Shown here: positions 34,531 through 44,043 of the stretch, piece by piece
Layout: every line of letters begins with the position of its first letter
Numbering within the stretch: the first letter of the stretch is position 1
Assembly: GCA_005518205.2 (NCBI GenBank)
Contig: RFFC02000012.1
Span: 62,001-126,000 of the forward strand
DNA length: 64,000 nt
Source of the DNA: Hormoscilla sp. GUM202
GTDB taxonomy: Bacteria > Cyanobacteriota > Cyanobacteriia > Cyanobacteriales > Desertifilaceae
Reading direction: 5' to 3'
The notes under the pieces: model-generated
Databases searched by the model: none
Seen by the model: only the letters and a program-made list of their open reading frames with translations
Told to the model about the DNA's origin: nothing
Position numbers and translations under genes: made by a program

Positions 34531-36819
34531 TCAAGTTATTAAAAGCTTCTGATTAATCAGACGCAATGTTCCAGCTTCAGGCTGATATAAACAGCGTGTA
34601 ATGGGTATATCTTTACGGATTTTTTCCTGAAATTGGGCTATAGAAATTTCCAAGTCATTCAAAATTCCCTGCTTATCAAAAATCTTTGAAGACACACCAG
34701 CTTGTGTAAGATAGTTTAACTTAATATCTTCTTCTACAAGTTCAATTTGGATATCATTAATATTAGCAGTACGAGCATCTTGAATTGCTCTACCGCTAGA
34801 TGTGTTCAAATCTAGAGGGAGTCCATAGCTGCGAATGCGTACCCTACACTCTTCTGGTCCTACTGGAATAAAGGACATTGCCTGGATATGTTCTGGAAAT
34901 ACAGTTAACCCAAGCATTATTGGCATTAGACGCTGCTTTGAAATAGATCCGAAAATTGTATAGTGCAAAGGTTCTGGTAATACTTTTGTCTTCTCTGCTA
35001 TTTCGAGCAACAACTTTTCGTGTTTTTGGGAATGTCTTTCTGCCGCCTTCAAACTCTGAATATAATCAAATTCGACTTTTGGTAAGTTAGGTAATGGTGG
35101 CTCTCGAAAGGGTAAGAGGTCAGAATTTCGCGAGATATGACATAGACGAGTCATTCCTTTGTGGGCTACTGGGAAATGATATACTTCTAGAAAATTTTCC
35201 CAGAGAATTTTGTAGTCGGCTTCCACCTCAAAATCATACCAACCCGACCCAAAAATAGGTTGCAAGTCTTGAAATTTATAGGGTGTGATTAATTTAGGAT
35301 TTTCCCAAACATCAGCTACACTTAAATCATTGGGAAGGAAACGTATGAAAACAAATCCTAACCAAACATCTATATCAATTTGCTCTAAACCATAGTTGGG
35401 GACAGTAAAGTCAGGTCGAGAATACAATTCACTCGCTATTCTCAATCTTCCCGCAAATAGTCCACCATCTGAGGTACGAATGACGTAAGCGCGTTCACCT
35501 ACTATATCTAACCAAGTGAAATCACCGCAATTAGATACTTCACTCTCATGACAAACAAATTGCCAGGTTGGCTTAATTATCCGTTCCACTTCCAATGGAA
35601 ACAAATTGGGGTTTGCGTAGACCCAGGGTGGCAGAGTCTTTCGGTCTTTTTCAGGTAATACGACATTTTGCAACGGTTCTGAGCTATGTGTCAAAAAATT
35701 AGGATTGGATACAGATTCTTTAGAAGTTGTTATATCATTAGGATAGGCATTAATACACGGAAACAGTTCATCTATATTTAAATTTATTGCTTTAATGTTA
35801 TTTAAAGTAAGAATAGCTTGTTTAATTTCAATTATTAGCGATTCGAGGTATAAATTTTCTGGTTCGCTGTTTGGCAAAGAAACTACTTTGTTGGAAACAT
35901 TTTTGTGTTGGTTTATATTTACGCTTAATCGCTTAATTTCTGCGTCTAAATAACCAACTTTGAGTAGCAGACGAATACTTTCTGGCACTTCGGGGGATTT
36001 GATATCATTCGCACCAGGATAAACTGATTGCAATAATTGGGAAATCGTAACTCTTATGCTTTGTTTTCCTTCTATCGAGACTGGCAATACCAGTTCTTCC
36101 GATTCTGACTTGTCTATTTCTGCTTGGTCAGTACTTTTATCACTTAAGCCACTATTTTGCAATTTGACAAATATAGAATTCTGATAAATTTTTGTCTCTA
36201 ACTCCTGTAAAAAATAGTTGTTGATATCGAACTCCGCTCCAAACTCTCCTGCGGCGGCTCCTGGAACGTTTTGACAACGCCCATCTTGACTAAAAATCCA
36301 ACCATGGTAAGGACAGACAATTGGTTGATGCAAGTTAAGACAACCTTTCCCTTCAATAAGTTTTGCTTGTCGATGGGGGCAAATATTCAGGAAAACCCGA
36401 AGGGTTTTGTCAGCTTGGCGTAATGCCACCAGACTCTCTTGGAAGATTCTAGCAGTAACAAAATCACCGGGATAGGCAATTTCTGCTAGACTACATAAGG
36501 GATGCCATACGCCGCTCAAACACTTTTGCTCAACGATGATAGACCGAACCACCTTCGCCGCAAAATAAGCGTTGACCTTTTTAGGATCAAGCTTTTCGTG
36601 ATTCAGATTATTATACTCAGTAACTGCTACTTCTAATAAGTCACGTGCCTCTTTGATTACCGGGTTTTCGCATCTCCCATAAATCAGATCTGAGATTAAA
36701 AATTCCCAATCTTGTAAAGAAGAATTTGCGAATGCATTTCCAGCATTTGAGATAGAATTCTGTAATCTTCCAGCTTCTAGGAAAAGCTTAATCCAACTCT
36801 GTTGTGAAAAGTAAATCAT
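34531..36819 (-). CDS. Fused Rieske-type oxygenase with one intact and one lost Rieske cluster
   Basis: 762 aa. Residues about 85-215 form a Rieske ferredoxin-like domain with C-P-H (NICPHRQAKLIEGKG) and CPYHGW. A linker of about 190 residues without motifs follows. From LPPWVYANPNLFPLEVERII a second oxygenase-like chain begins: WQFVCHESEVSNCGDFTWLD and ERAYVIRTSDGGLFAGRLRI stop where a Rieske motif should be. Its catalytic domain then keeps DYKILWENFLEVYHFPVAHK, with E/N...E-x-x-H-x4-H ligands for non-heme iron. So the N-terminal cluster may feed a catalytic site in the C-terminal half. Last gene of a four-gene - strand group. Substrate unknown. Confidence 0.8.
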   Translation of the reverse strand: MIYFSQQSWIKLFLEAGRLQNSISNAGNAFANSSLQDWEFLISDLIYGRCENPVIKEARDLLEVAVTEYNNLNHEKLDPKKVNAYFAAKVVRSIIVEQKCLSGVWHPLCSLAEIAYPGDFVTARIFQESLVALRQADKTLRVFLNICPHRQAKLIEGKGCLNLHQPIVCPYHGWIFSQDGRCQNVPGAAAGEFGAEFDINNYFLQELETKIYQNSIFVKLQNSGLSDKSTDQAEIDKSESEELVLPVSIEGKQSIRVTISQLLQSVYPGANDIKSPEVPESIRLLLKVGYLDAEIKRLSVNINQHKNVSNKVVSLPNSEPENLYLESLIIEIKQAILTLNNIKAINLNIDELFPCINAYPNDITTSKESVSNPNFLTHSSEPLQNVVLPEKDRKTLPPWVYANPNLFPLEVERIIKPTWQFVCHESEVSNCGDFTWLDIVGERAYVIRTSDGGLFAGRLRIASELYSRPDFTVPNYGLEQIDIDVWLGFVFIRFLPNDLSVADVWENPKLITPYKFQDLQPIFGSGWYDFEVEADYKILWENFLEVYHFPVAHKGMTRLCHISRNSDLLPFREPPLPNLPKVEFDYIQSLKAAERHSQKHEKLLLEIAEKTKVLPEPLHYTIFGSISKQRLMPIMLGLTVFPEHIQAMSFIPVGPEECRVRIRSYGLPLDLNTSSGRAIQDARTANINDIQIELVEEDIKLNYLTQAGVSSKIFDKQGILNDLEISIAQFQEKIRKDIPITRCLYQPEAGTLRLINQKLLIT

Positions 36820-36897
36820 ATATTCTTTAAACTTTCTCTGTTTACCTAAAATAACTACTCCAGGCTATTTCTCCTAGCCAGCTTCTGACTACACTAT

Positions 36898-37707
36898 CTA
36901 AGCTAACCAGAATGGATGATCGGCATATCTAAAGTACCTTATAACTGTCCGAAGTTGGAAATAGTTTCGATAGTTAGCTTCATTAATGAAGTTTTCTGAA
37001 ACGGCAATACTCTCTTCTTCATTTCGTACTGCATGCCACCAACCACCTGGTGTAAAAACAATTTCTCCTGCTGACTGGAGGTAAGTCAGTGGTTTAGTTT
37101 TTGCAAAAAATGGAAACTTTTCAATGTTAGGTTTAAAGGCATTAACTTCTCCTTTATACATATACCGTGCTTGGTCAGGTGAGAAAAATAACCAACGCTT
37201 TTTTCCCAAAAATAATGCATTCCACGCGCTAGTATTTAAAAAGTCTACATGTAAATGTGATGCTGAATTAGGAGGTGCTATATAAAGCCATCGCCATTTT
37301 GGTCTGATAAACTCAGGCAACCACCTTGTCCAACTCTTAAAGTAGCTTGGTGGATCATAGTAATTCATCAGCTCAGGGCATACCTTCTCGAACACCCAGT
37401 CTTTCAAATAATAAAAACTCAACTTTTCACTGCTACTCAGGTTATTTATATACTCGTCTAATCTCAGCGTAATTTCATCATCATAGTTGTCTGATTTTCG
37501 CACACTAACTTTTAAAGCACCGTAGTGAGTTGCGAAAAACTCCTTTGTCCAAAGTTTGTAGGCTGACCATTGGTTCATAGCGTTTAGAAGAACCACGGGC
37601 TTACCTGGATATGCATATTCATGTAAAAACTCTTTTTGAGAGAGGTTTTCTCGTCTATCCAAAGTACTAATATTACTGATTGAAGGATCTGGGGAATTCA
37701 TAGTCAA
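36898..37707 (-). CDS. JmjC/cupin-like Fe(II)/2-oxoglutarate oxygenase
   Basis: 269 aa. FLHEYAYPGKPVVLLNAMNQ W is the usual N-terminal motif of FIH/JMJD-type cupins. Metal ligands appear as H-x-D in ASHLHVDFLN and the distal His in FTPGGWWHAVRNEE, with the 2OG-binding region KKRWLFFSPDQ between. Probably hydroxylates a small molecule or side chain. Neighbours (Rieske oxygenase, PLP enzyme) suggest a shared biosynthetic path starting from an amino acid. Confidence 0.82.
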   Translation of the reverse strand: MTMNSPDPSISNISTLDRRENLSQKEFLHEYAYPGKPVVLLNAMNQWSAYKLWTKEFFATHYGALKVSVRKSDNYDDEITLRLDEYINNLSSSEKLSFYYLKDWVFEKVCPELMNYYDPPSYFKSWTRWLPEFIRPKWRWLYIAPPNSASHLHVDFLNTSAWNALFLGKKRWLFFSPDQARYMYKGEVNAFKPNIEKFPFFAKTKPLTYLQSAGEIVFTPGGWWHAVRNEEESIAVSENFINEANYRNYFQLRTVIRYFRYADHPFWLA

Positions 37708-37775
37708 TAGCTAATTACGTAGTCGGACTCAAACTTGTTATATCAAACTAATTTTATTCATTTTTTTTACATCAT

Positions 37776-39101
37776 TTATTGCATGACTTGAATTATCAAC
37801 TCTGGATCTATATTTTCCAGATGGTAATTAACAATTTGTTCCCCCGGAATTAATAGAGGAATACAAGGAGGAATCTTTTTAATACTATTACAGCTCGTTA
37901 ATCCCAAGGCATCTTTGATTTTTAGCTTCTGTTTATTGGCAGCAAAAAAAGCCTTTCTCGGAGAAGCTGACATTATAGGAATACGCCGCAATTGATTCTC
38001 GTATACAAATTCTTTTGCTGTTTTTTTTACTAAAATATCAAAAATATCATTGAAAACTTTTTCTAAATAACTAAATTCTTTTGGAGTATTGGTAAAGGAA
38101 AAAATTAATAATACTCCTTGTTGATTACAATATTCATAATCAACTTGACGTTCACGCAAAAGATCGCTGATTTCTTCTCCTGTAGCGCGATCGCTAATTA
38201 GAAATATTTTCAATGGATCGTCCCCTCGGGAATCATAAGTGAGTACATCACCAAAGTTGTCTAGTAATTTTTTAAGAGCATGACAACCTTGAACTACTTG
38301 AGAAAAACATTGTTTACCTTCATTTGTAAAAGCAAATTTAATGGCTTCCTCTGCACTTAACACAAGTAGGTTGCTACGAGAAGTAGTTTCAAACATAGAT
38401 AAAGCCTTAGTTACTTCCTCCACAGAAATACGAGAATATTGGGGGATATGTAGCAATGCAGTTTGAACTAAGCTCCCAACAAACTTATGTAAACTATGGA
38501 CTACTATATCGATATTTTCTGTTAATCCTGATGGTATTGATAATTCTAGAAAAGGAAAATGAGTTCCATGAGCTTCATCCAGAATTAATAGTATTTGATG
38601 GCTGCGACAATATTTGGCAATTAACACCAAATCAGTAGTAATTCCTTGATAGCTAGGATTAGTTAAGAACAGTGCTTTTACTTCTGGAGAAGCTTCTAAT
38701 CCTTGAATTACTTCCTTGGCTGTTGGCTCTAATGATTGAGACGGAATGAAATAAGGGTCTATTCCAGAAAGAATAAAACCATGAATAATTGATAGATGAC
38801 TATTAATCCCCACGGCAACTCGACGATGTTGACTTCCTAAAATAGCACAGGCTACTAAAATACCTTGAGTTGCTCCCCCCGTTAAGAAAAAAGTATGCTC
38901 GGTCTGGTATAGCTTAGCAACAGATTGCTCAATATTCCAAAAATCTTCCCGGAGAAAAAAAGGTAAATCATAGTTATAAATGCTACTGCCAAAATACTCA
39001 GAATAATTGTTAGATCCTCTATGGGCTGGGGTATGTAATCGCAGTTTAATACCAGGATAATAAGACTTAATCATCTCATGAGTATAAACTCTATTTTTCA
39101 T
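37776..39101 (-). CDS. PLP-dependent Orn/Lys/Arg decarboxylase-family enzyme
   Basis: 441 aa, fold type I. Phosphate and PLP region TGGATQGILVACAILG, LDEAHGTHF (Asp for the pyridine N), HSLHKFVGSLVQTALLH with the Schiff-base Lys, and the C-terminal domain SPRKAFFAANKQKLKIKDAL..CIPLLIPGEQI. Length matches the short cyanobacterial decarboxylase type without a wing domain. Likely removes CO2 from a basic or related amino acid to make an amine building block. 14 bp downstream of the DUF3326 fragment. Confidence 0.88.
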   Translation of the reverse strand: MKNRVYTHEMIKSYYPGIKLRLHTPAHRGSNNYSEYFGSSIYNYDLPFFLREDFWNIEQSVAKLYQTEHTFFLTGGATQGILVACAILGSQHRRVAVGINSHLSIIHGFILSGIDPYFIPSQSLEPTAKEVIQGLEASPEVKALFLTNPSYQGITTDLVLIAKYCRSHQILLILDEAHGTHFPFLELSIPSGLTENIDIVVHSLHKFVGSLVQTALLHIPQYSRISVEEVTKALSMFETTSRSNLLVLSAEEAIKFAFTNEGKQCFSQVVQGCHALKKLLDNFGDVLTYDSRGDDPLKIFLISDRATGEEISDLLRERQVDYEYCNQQGVLLIFSFTNTPKEFSYLEKVFNDIFDILVKKTAKEFVYENQLRRIPIMSASPRKAFFAANKQKLKIKDALGLTSCNSIKKIPPCIPLLIPGEQIVNYHLENIDPELIIQVMQ

Positions 39102-39115
39102 GATTTTTGTGTAGT

Positions 39116-39418
39116 TTAAAGATAAATAGGCTTAGTAGATAAAATGGGACGAGTGGTCGCTTCTGGTGCAATTTTGTGGCGTAAAGCTAACAATAAACCT
39201 GTTGCTTCCATATAACTATTAACATAATAAATCCTAGCAGTGTCGTGAATTTGTAGGGCTTCTGGAGTTATATTATATTGTGTGTGATTACCTCGAACTA
39301 AAATGATAGGAATATCCTGTTCCAAACTAGCAAAGAAAGGAATATTCCCTACTGTGGTTTCTGGCATTACTACTGCTGATACATTTTCCGCAGAAATAGA
39401 TTGACAATCAGAAGGCAA
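39116..39418 (-). pseudogene. C-terminal fragment of a DUF3326-family protein
   Basis: 100 aa: AENVSAVVMPETTVGNIPFF, ILVRGNHTQYNITPEALQIH and YYVNSYMEATGLLLALRHKI match the last quarter of cyanobacterial DUF3326 proteins (usually about 350 aa). The 5' three-quarters are absent; sequence upstream of 39420 is non-coding. The ATG at 39418 is probably fortuitous. Confidence 0.65.
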
Positions 39419-39734
39419 CCTCTGATTGGATCATTTACATATATTTTTGTTTCAATTCTTTAACTGTATCATTAAATTCACTCTCAAGTTGTTTTAGGTC
39501 CATCATAATCTTTTCTACATTTTGTTAGGGACTTGCCTAGAAATAAAGTACCAGTCAAATCTGCTGTACTCTTGTGCGTAGCTTTACTGGTGTTGATACA
39601 TTAATAACCCGCAAGTCCCTTATAGCTCCATTTTTAATGTATCACATAAAATCTATATTGAGCAAAAACGACAGAAGTTATTATAAAAGATTCTGATGCA
39701 TGTCATAAACAAAACTTATGCTTGCTGTACAGAT
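39419..39734. other. Non-coding stretch upstream of the DUF3326 fragment
   Basis: Contains one MITE-like element (39527-39620) and A/T-rich sequence. No gene. Confidence 0.6.
39527..39620. mobile_element. MITE-like element, 94 bp
   Basis: Perfect 10-bp ends AGGGACTTGC / GCAAGTCCCT (TTAGGGACTTGC / GCAAGTCCCTTA with one mismatch) around a non-coding centre. Parent IS not in the window. Confidence 0.75.
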
Positions 39735-40005
39735 TGCTGCTGTGACCTGCTTACAGCCCTTAGCAGCCCGCTTATTTGATCTTATGCACACTATAGCGCA
39801 ACTCATGAATGAATGACAATCCACCTTTATCCACCTTTTTGCCAAAAAACATCCACCTATTTTTTGCCTGCATACCCATGTACGTTTGTCAAGTTCCCTT
39901 CATCCACCTTTTTTGGCAAAAAAAAATCAACCTTTTTTCTGAAAGCGTTTCACCGGCAGTAAACAGGATGAGTATTTTTGCTCAGTAAATAGCAGTAATT
40001 AGCCA
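39735..40005 (-). repeat. Dispersed repeat R, copy 2 (inverted)
   Basis: Reverse complement of the 10690-10958 element with substitutions and small indels. It abuts the partial ISAzo13 copy, 68 bp away. Confidence 0.75.
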
Positions 40006-40073
40006 GTTCCTGAAGTCAAAGGAACCGGTAGGCACTGCATTTTGTCCAGTCCAGGTATTGCACCGGTTACAAG

Positions 40074-40353
40074 TTGAACATCGTTTGTTCCCCCATATCA
40101 GCCGGGTGTGTGAGGGTGTAATCTTTGACAAAGTAGAAACGGCCAAGGACTTGATAGCGACAGCTACAACACAGGCAGGTTTACAGGTTTTTACAACTGT
40201 GATTGACAAGGTTTATCAAACTGGCAAGAAAGTCGCTGCGGACTTTAAGGAAACCATGGACATTGTCTTTGATGAAATCCTCCCTCAATGGAACTACACA
40301 GCCAAACCTCAGCAGACATGACTTTGATAAATTATTAAATTCTCATTCCTTAG
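40074..40353 (+). mobile_element. 3' fragment of the ISAzo13-type element
   Basis: 280 bp matching 32640-32919 with one base difference seen, same orientation, from EHRLFPHISRVCEGV to the IS right end. The 5' 1 kb is missing. It closes the cassette that begins after the complete copy at 32920. Confidence 0.93.
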
Positions 40354-40909
40354 TCTCATGGCCCGCCGTGGGTTCAAACCCACGGCTAATAGCTAAAGTC
40401 GGTTGAAAACCGACTGAAAACATTATGGAAAAGGTATTTTATATTTTATCTTCGTTTCCCCCTCGTTACGCACGGCTCCGCCTGGGAACGAGTTCTAGAG
40501 GCTCTGCCTCGATATAATTGAGAATGGTGCAAGATATGAGTAGTAAACACTAAAGTGTTTGCAGGTTGGTAGTAAACACTTTAGTGTTTGCAGGTTGGTA
40601 GTAAACACTTTAGTGTTTCGGGGGACGCGCTCACTCACAGTCCGAGGCCGCCACTCACTGGAGGCAGAGCCTCAGACTGAGCATTCCCAGCTCGACCCTG
40701 GGAACGAGGGTATGGCCAACTGAGCATTCCCAGCTCGACCCTGGGAACGAGGGTATGGCCAACTAGCCCGCGCAGGCGGGCTTTGTTCATGTAGCCCCAC
40801 CCTAAAGGGTGGGGGATCTGGTGCAGGCAAAGGTTCGGGCGGAGGTTCGGGCGCTGCGGAGGGATAGGTTAAATTAAAAGAAAGGTTAGTAGTGGAAAGG
40901 AGAGGATAG
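40354..40909. repeat. Repeat-rich spacer before the response regulator
   Basis: Contains the module GGGTTCAAACCCACGGCTAA..GTCGGTTGAAAACCGAC; three tandem copies of a 29-bp unit around AAACACTTTAGTGTTT (40545-40618); a 43-bp tandem duplication with TTCCCAGCTCGACCCTGGGAA (40682-40766); and a hairpin AGCCCGCGCAGGCGGGCTTT (40764-40783) that also occurs at 45047. No gene. Confidence 0.8.
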
Positions 40910-41581
40910 ATGTCAACACAAGTATTGCTGGTAGATGACGAACCGGGCGTGCGCGAATCAGTACAAGCCTATCTGGAAGAGAGTGGTTTTAGCGTTGAAG
41001 TTGCCAGCAACGCTATTGATGGCTGGGAAAAGCTACAAAAGCAGGTACCTGAGGTAGTGATTACAGACATTATGATGCCCGAGGTAGATGGCTATCAGTT
41101 TTTGCAGCAAATGCGGGAAGACCATCGGTTTAAGGGTTTACCAGTGTTGTTTTTAACCGCCAAAGGCATGACAGGAGACCGCATCCAAGGCTATGACGCC
41201 GGGTGTGATGCCTATTTGCCTAAACCCTTCGATCCCGACGAGTTGGAGTCAATAGTCAAAAATCTGGTGTTACGTCGCGCCCAGATGGGTGGAACGGAAC
41301 TTGATGACATTAAAACTCAGCTGAATCAAATTCAGGGTCTGATCCAAAACAGAGGCACGCTCGGCCATAAGACCCCACCGATGAAATTAGACTTCACTCC
41401 CAGAGAACAGAGTGTCCTGAACTTAGTCGTAGAGGGACTGATGAACAAAGAAATTGCCCGCCGCCTGGAAACCTCTCTACGAAATGTGGAAAAATATGTC
41501 AGCCGCTTGTTTGCCAAAACTGAGACCAACAGTCGGACTGAGTTAGTGCGCTTCGCCCTGGAACATGGGTTGACTACATAA
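40910..41581 (+). CDS. Response regulator, REC-LuxR type
   Basis: 223 aa. Receiver domain: VLLVDDEPGVRES (acidic pocket), VVITDIMMPEVDG with phospho-acceptor Asp, FLTAKGM and CDAYLPKPFD with the conserved Lys. A linker of about 30 residues, then a LuxR/NarL HTH (LDFTPREQSVLNLVVEGLMN..EIARRLETSLRNVEKYVSRL). ATG preceded by AAAGGAGAGG. The layout matches the cyanobacterial/plastid Ycf29-like group, but target genes and partner kinase are not in the window. Confidence 0.92.
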   Translation: MSTQVLLVDDEPGVRESVQAYLEESGFSVEVASNAIDGWEKLQKQVPEVVITDIMMPEVDGYQFLQQMREDHRFKGLPVLFLTAKGMTGDRIQGYDAGCDAYLPKPFDPDELESIVKNLVLRRAQMGGTELDDIKTQLNQIQGLIQNRGTLGHKTPPMKLDFTPREQSVLNLVVEGLMNKEIARRLETSLRNVEKYVSRLFAKTETNSRTELVRFALEHGLTT

Positions 41582-41647
41582 ACAACCCCTTATGGTAGGG
41601 CGCTACTCAATACCTCAAGGTTTTGCACAACGGCAGGGACAAATATT

Positions 41648-41737
41648 AGACCTCTTGCAAAAGTCGATTTAGGCTACGCAATAGCAATACTTTCAGCACC
41701 CCTAAAGGATCCATTTTGGCATTTATGCAAGAGGTCT
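41648..41737. mobile_element. MITE-like element, 90 bp
   Basis: Perfect 12-bp ends AGACCTCTTGCA / TGCAAGAGGTCT, flanked by ATT on both sides. Non-coding interior with GGATCCATTTTGGCATT. Confidence 0.8.
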
Positions 41738-42009
41738 ATTATAAAATATCCTATTTGTCATTGCGAGAGGGGGCGTAGCGATTAAATTATGCTCAATTTA
41801 GTTAACCATCCCCGTTAGCGCAGCAGCTGCGCTAACGGGGGGGATCCTGGCGGCGATCCCTAAAATATCGGTTTGGGTTCTCCCCCCTCGATCCGGACAG
41901 ATTATTAACCGAGAAGTATTGGGGCGTTACTCTCATAGCCCAGAAACCTGGTATGGAGTCAAAACCGGGTTTCTTAATTCTTTATTAAGATGCTATGCTT
42001 CCTTCCTGA
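41738..42009. repeat. Intergenic with dispersed repeats
   Basis: Holds a hairpin CCCCGTTAGCGCAGCAGCTG.. (about 41810-41842) and a module GGCGGCGATCCC..ATCGGTTTGGG..TCCGGACA (41850-41900), also at 60370-60420, then one AAACCGGGTTTCTTAATTC arm. No gene. Confidence 0.7.
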
Positions 42010-42225
42010 TTACTTTGAGCGATCGCCTGCCATAATTTCTTTAATCACCCAAGCTGGCCAGGCGATCGTCATCCGCAGGTTAACTAATTTTACGTCGGAG
42101 GGGTTTGAGGATTCATATTCCTGCTCTTCTGGGATCTGTGAAACCAGGTTGCCAACAATGCCAGAAAACAAGTAAGCGCCTGCGGAAAATGCAAATACTA
42201 CTGGGACCATCATAATTAACTCCAA
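42010..42225 (-). CDS. Small single-span membrane protein
   Basis: 71 aa with one N-terminal hydrophobic helix (MMVPVVFAFSAGAYLFSGIV) and a hydrophilic tail (SQIPEEQEYESSNPSDVKLV). The sense and low-complexity-free composition look genuine. Start could be the second or third Met. No family recognised; no neighbours to suggest a role. Confidence 0.5.
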   Translation of the reverse strand: MELIMMVPVVFAFSAGAYLFSGIVGNLVSQIPEEQEYESSNPSDVKLVNLRMTIAWPAWVIKEIMAGDRSK

Positions 42226-42751
42226 TTCTTTGTGCTCGTGACAGCTATAACTACAATTTCGGCGATCGCACTTCCTAGGTCAGCGGCTATGGGTAAACTA
42301 CCCACGCATTATAGCGTTTCTCAAGCTAGTGAGGTACCGTGTTTCAATCCCCCCAACCCCCCGAAGATGCGCTATGGCTTACTCACATCTTTCTTAACAA
42401 TACGAGGGCTTTAACAAAGTTAACAATATGCTTTAACAAAGTTAACAATATGCTTCAAAAAAGTTAACATAAAGAGCGCGACGATACGAAAGGCTTGTAG
42501 CGCCGCAGCTTCGATATCTCCTGTTGTGCTCTTGTCCCAGGGGACTCGGCACACAGGAGATATCGTCGGGACGTTCGCCCTTAGCCAAAAAGTAAAATCA
42601 TGATTAAATAAAACGACTCTTGCTTGGGCGCGTTGCTAATATTATATAGAGCCGGAGATCTGAACAATTCGATATTGACAGAAAACTATGAAGCCATGGG
42701 CATCCTCAGAACTAAAATCTGCTGGGCGATCGCCGTCGTAATAAAAGACTG
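42226..42751. other. Intergenic with tandem repeat and long hairpin
   Basis: 42409-42470: about three copies of a 23-bp unit GCTTTAACAAAGTTAACAAT. 42512-42565: hairpin with arms CGATATCTCCTGT / ACAGGAGATATCG and a 28-nt loop. No gene. Confidence 0.75.
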
Positions 42752-43300
42752 GTGAAGCTCGGATCAGATGAACGCAGAACAACCCTAGCGTACCACAAGC
42801 ATGTGGAGATTGGGCAGCAACCCAAGCAGCTTATGATTTTGGGGCCGCATGTTAAAGCCGAAGCAATTCGCTCTAGCCATCAACAAAGTACTGTTGAACT
42901 CCTCAAGCAGAATGAAATTGTTTTAGCAATTCCGGATACCACAGAACTAAATTATACCCATCATCCGAGTCAAAAAGGAATGGATCATACCGATAGTAGA
43001 ACGAGCGGAGGATTAAAAGTAAACACGCTATCGCTACACGGCTACGCGCGAGCGGTTTTTTGTGCTAGTAGTAATGGAGTTCCATTGGGAATATTGCATC
43101 AAGGGGCAAGGGATATTTCTACTATTGGCAAAAAGCCGACACATTCATAGAAACAAAAGATAAAGAAAGTCAGAAGTGGTTGGATGCGCTGTCGGCAACT
43201 GAAGCGGCGATTACTGAAGATGTAACCATTGTAACAGTAGCTGACTGTGAGCGTGGCAACCTTCCTGCGCGGGCTATGGTGCTTGCTGGCTTGAGAATGA
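42752..43300 (+). pseudogene. IS4-type transposase remnant
   Basis: KLGSDERRTTLAYHKHVEIG, VLAIPDTTELNYTHHPSQKG (first catalytic Asp), GLKVNTLSLHGYARAVFCAS SNGVPLGILHQGARD. After a frame change the sense resumes in the next frame as TFIETKDKESQKWLDALSAT and EAAITEDVTIVTVADCE. It is broken again by an inserted repeat (GAGCGTGGCAACCTTCCTGC, also at 9448). N- and C-terminal parts missing. Confidence 0.75.
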
Positions 43301-43325
43301 AATAGCCCTGGGTTTAAATACATCA

Positions 43326-43905
43326 TTGAGTGAGATTTGTAATGTGCTTAAAGCGAGAATGTCAGGAATGGGTCTTAAGGCAGCAGTCCGCGTATTTGGA
43401 TTTGCCAAGAATACTATTCTGAATTGGGAGAGGCCTTTAGCAGAGTTGCAAGAGACATTATTTTTATATGCCTTAATGCCTGAATTATTGCAACTAGTAA
43501 TTGAGGGAGATGAGCTGTATACAAAAGTAGAGAAGAATAAGCCAGCCTCTGAATCCGATCGCGCAGTAGCGAAGCGTGCGACGCCGGAGCGCTAGGTTGG
43601 ACTATTGCGCTAATGGAGAGGGCTACGCGGTTACGCAAGACTCTCGAATGTGGTGAAAAACAGCAAAAACTTTTGCTCGCAGCAGTAGCAACTTTAGCCG
43701 AATTATTTGACAAAAGTGAGGCGCTAGTTTTATTCACCGATGGAGAGCGTCGTGGAGCGTCAATTAGTTTTTGATATCTGTCATCAACTGTTTCACAGTG
43801 GCCAAGGAGGTAGACCACCTAAACTGTTACCCTTATGCTTGGCGATGAGACTAAAAAATCCAAGTAGTAAAGGCCGTGACTCTCAGGGTAAAATTGACAA
43901 AATTG
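43326..43905 (+). pseudogene. IS1-type transposase remnant
   Basis: ICNVLKARMSGMGLKAAVRV FGFAKNTILNWERPLAELQE and IEGDELYTKVEKNKPASES are colinear with IS1-like transposases. A small GC-rich insertion (GCGCAGTAGCGAAGCGTGCG, 43559-43594) adds a stop, after which WTIALMERATR, CGEKQQKLLLAAVATLAELF DKSEALVLFTDGER and VFDICHQLFHSGQGG continue in other frames. Dead element. Confidence 0.75.
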
Positions 43906-43908
43906 AAA

Positions 43909-44030
43909 CCCCTGTAGGTTGTCAGTTGTAGGTTGTCAGTTGTAGGTTGTCCGCGTTCGACTAAGGATTAACTATTAACAACTAACAACTAACGAATAAC
44001 GACTAACAACTAACGACTAACAACTAACCA
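43909..44030. repeat. Short tandem heptamer-like repeats
   Basis: Three copies of GTAGGTTGTCAGTT at 43913-43950, then (ACTAAC)-type units with variants AACTAAC/GACTAAC at 43970-44030. These are typical short tandemly repeated repetitive sequences of filamentous cyanobacteria. Confidence 0.85.
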
Positions 44031-44043
44031 CGAAAGATATTTT

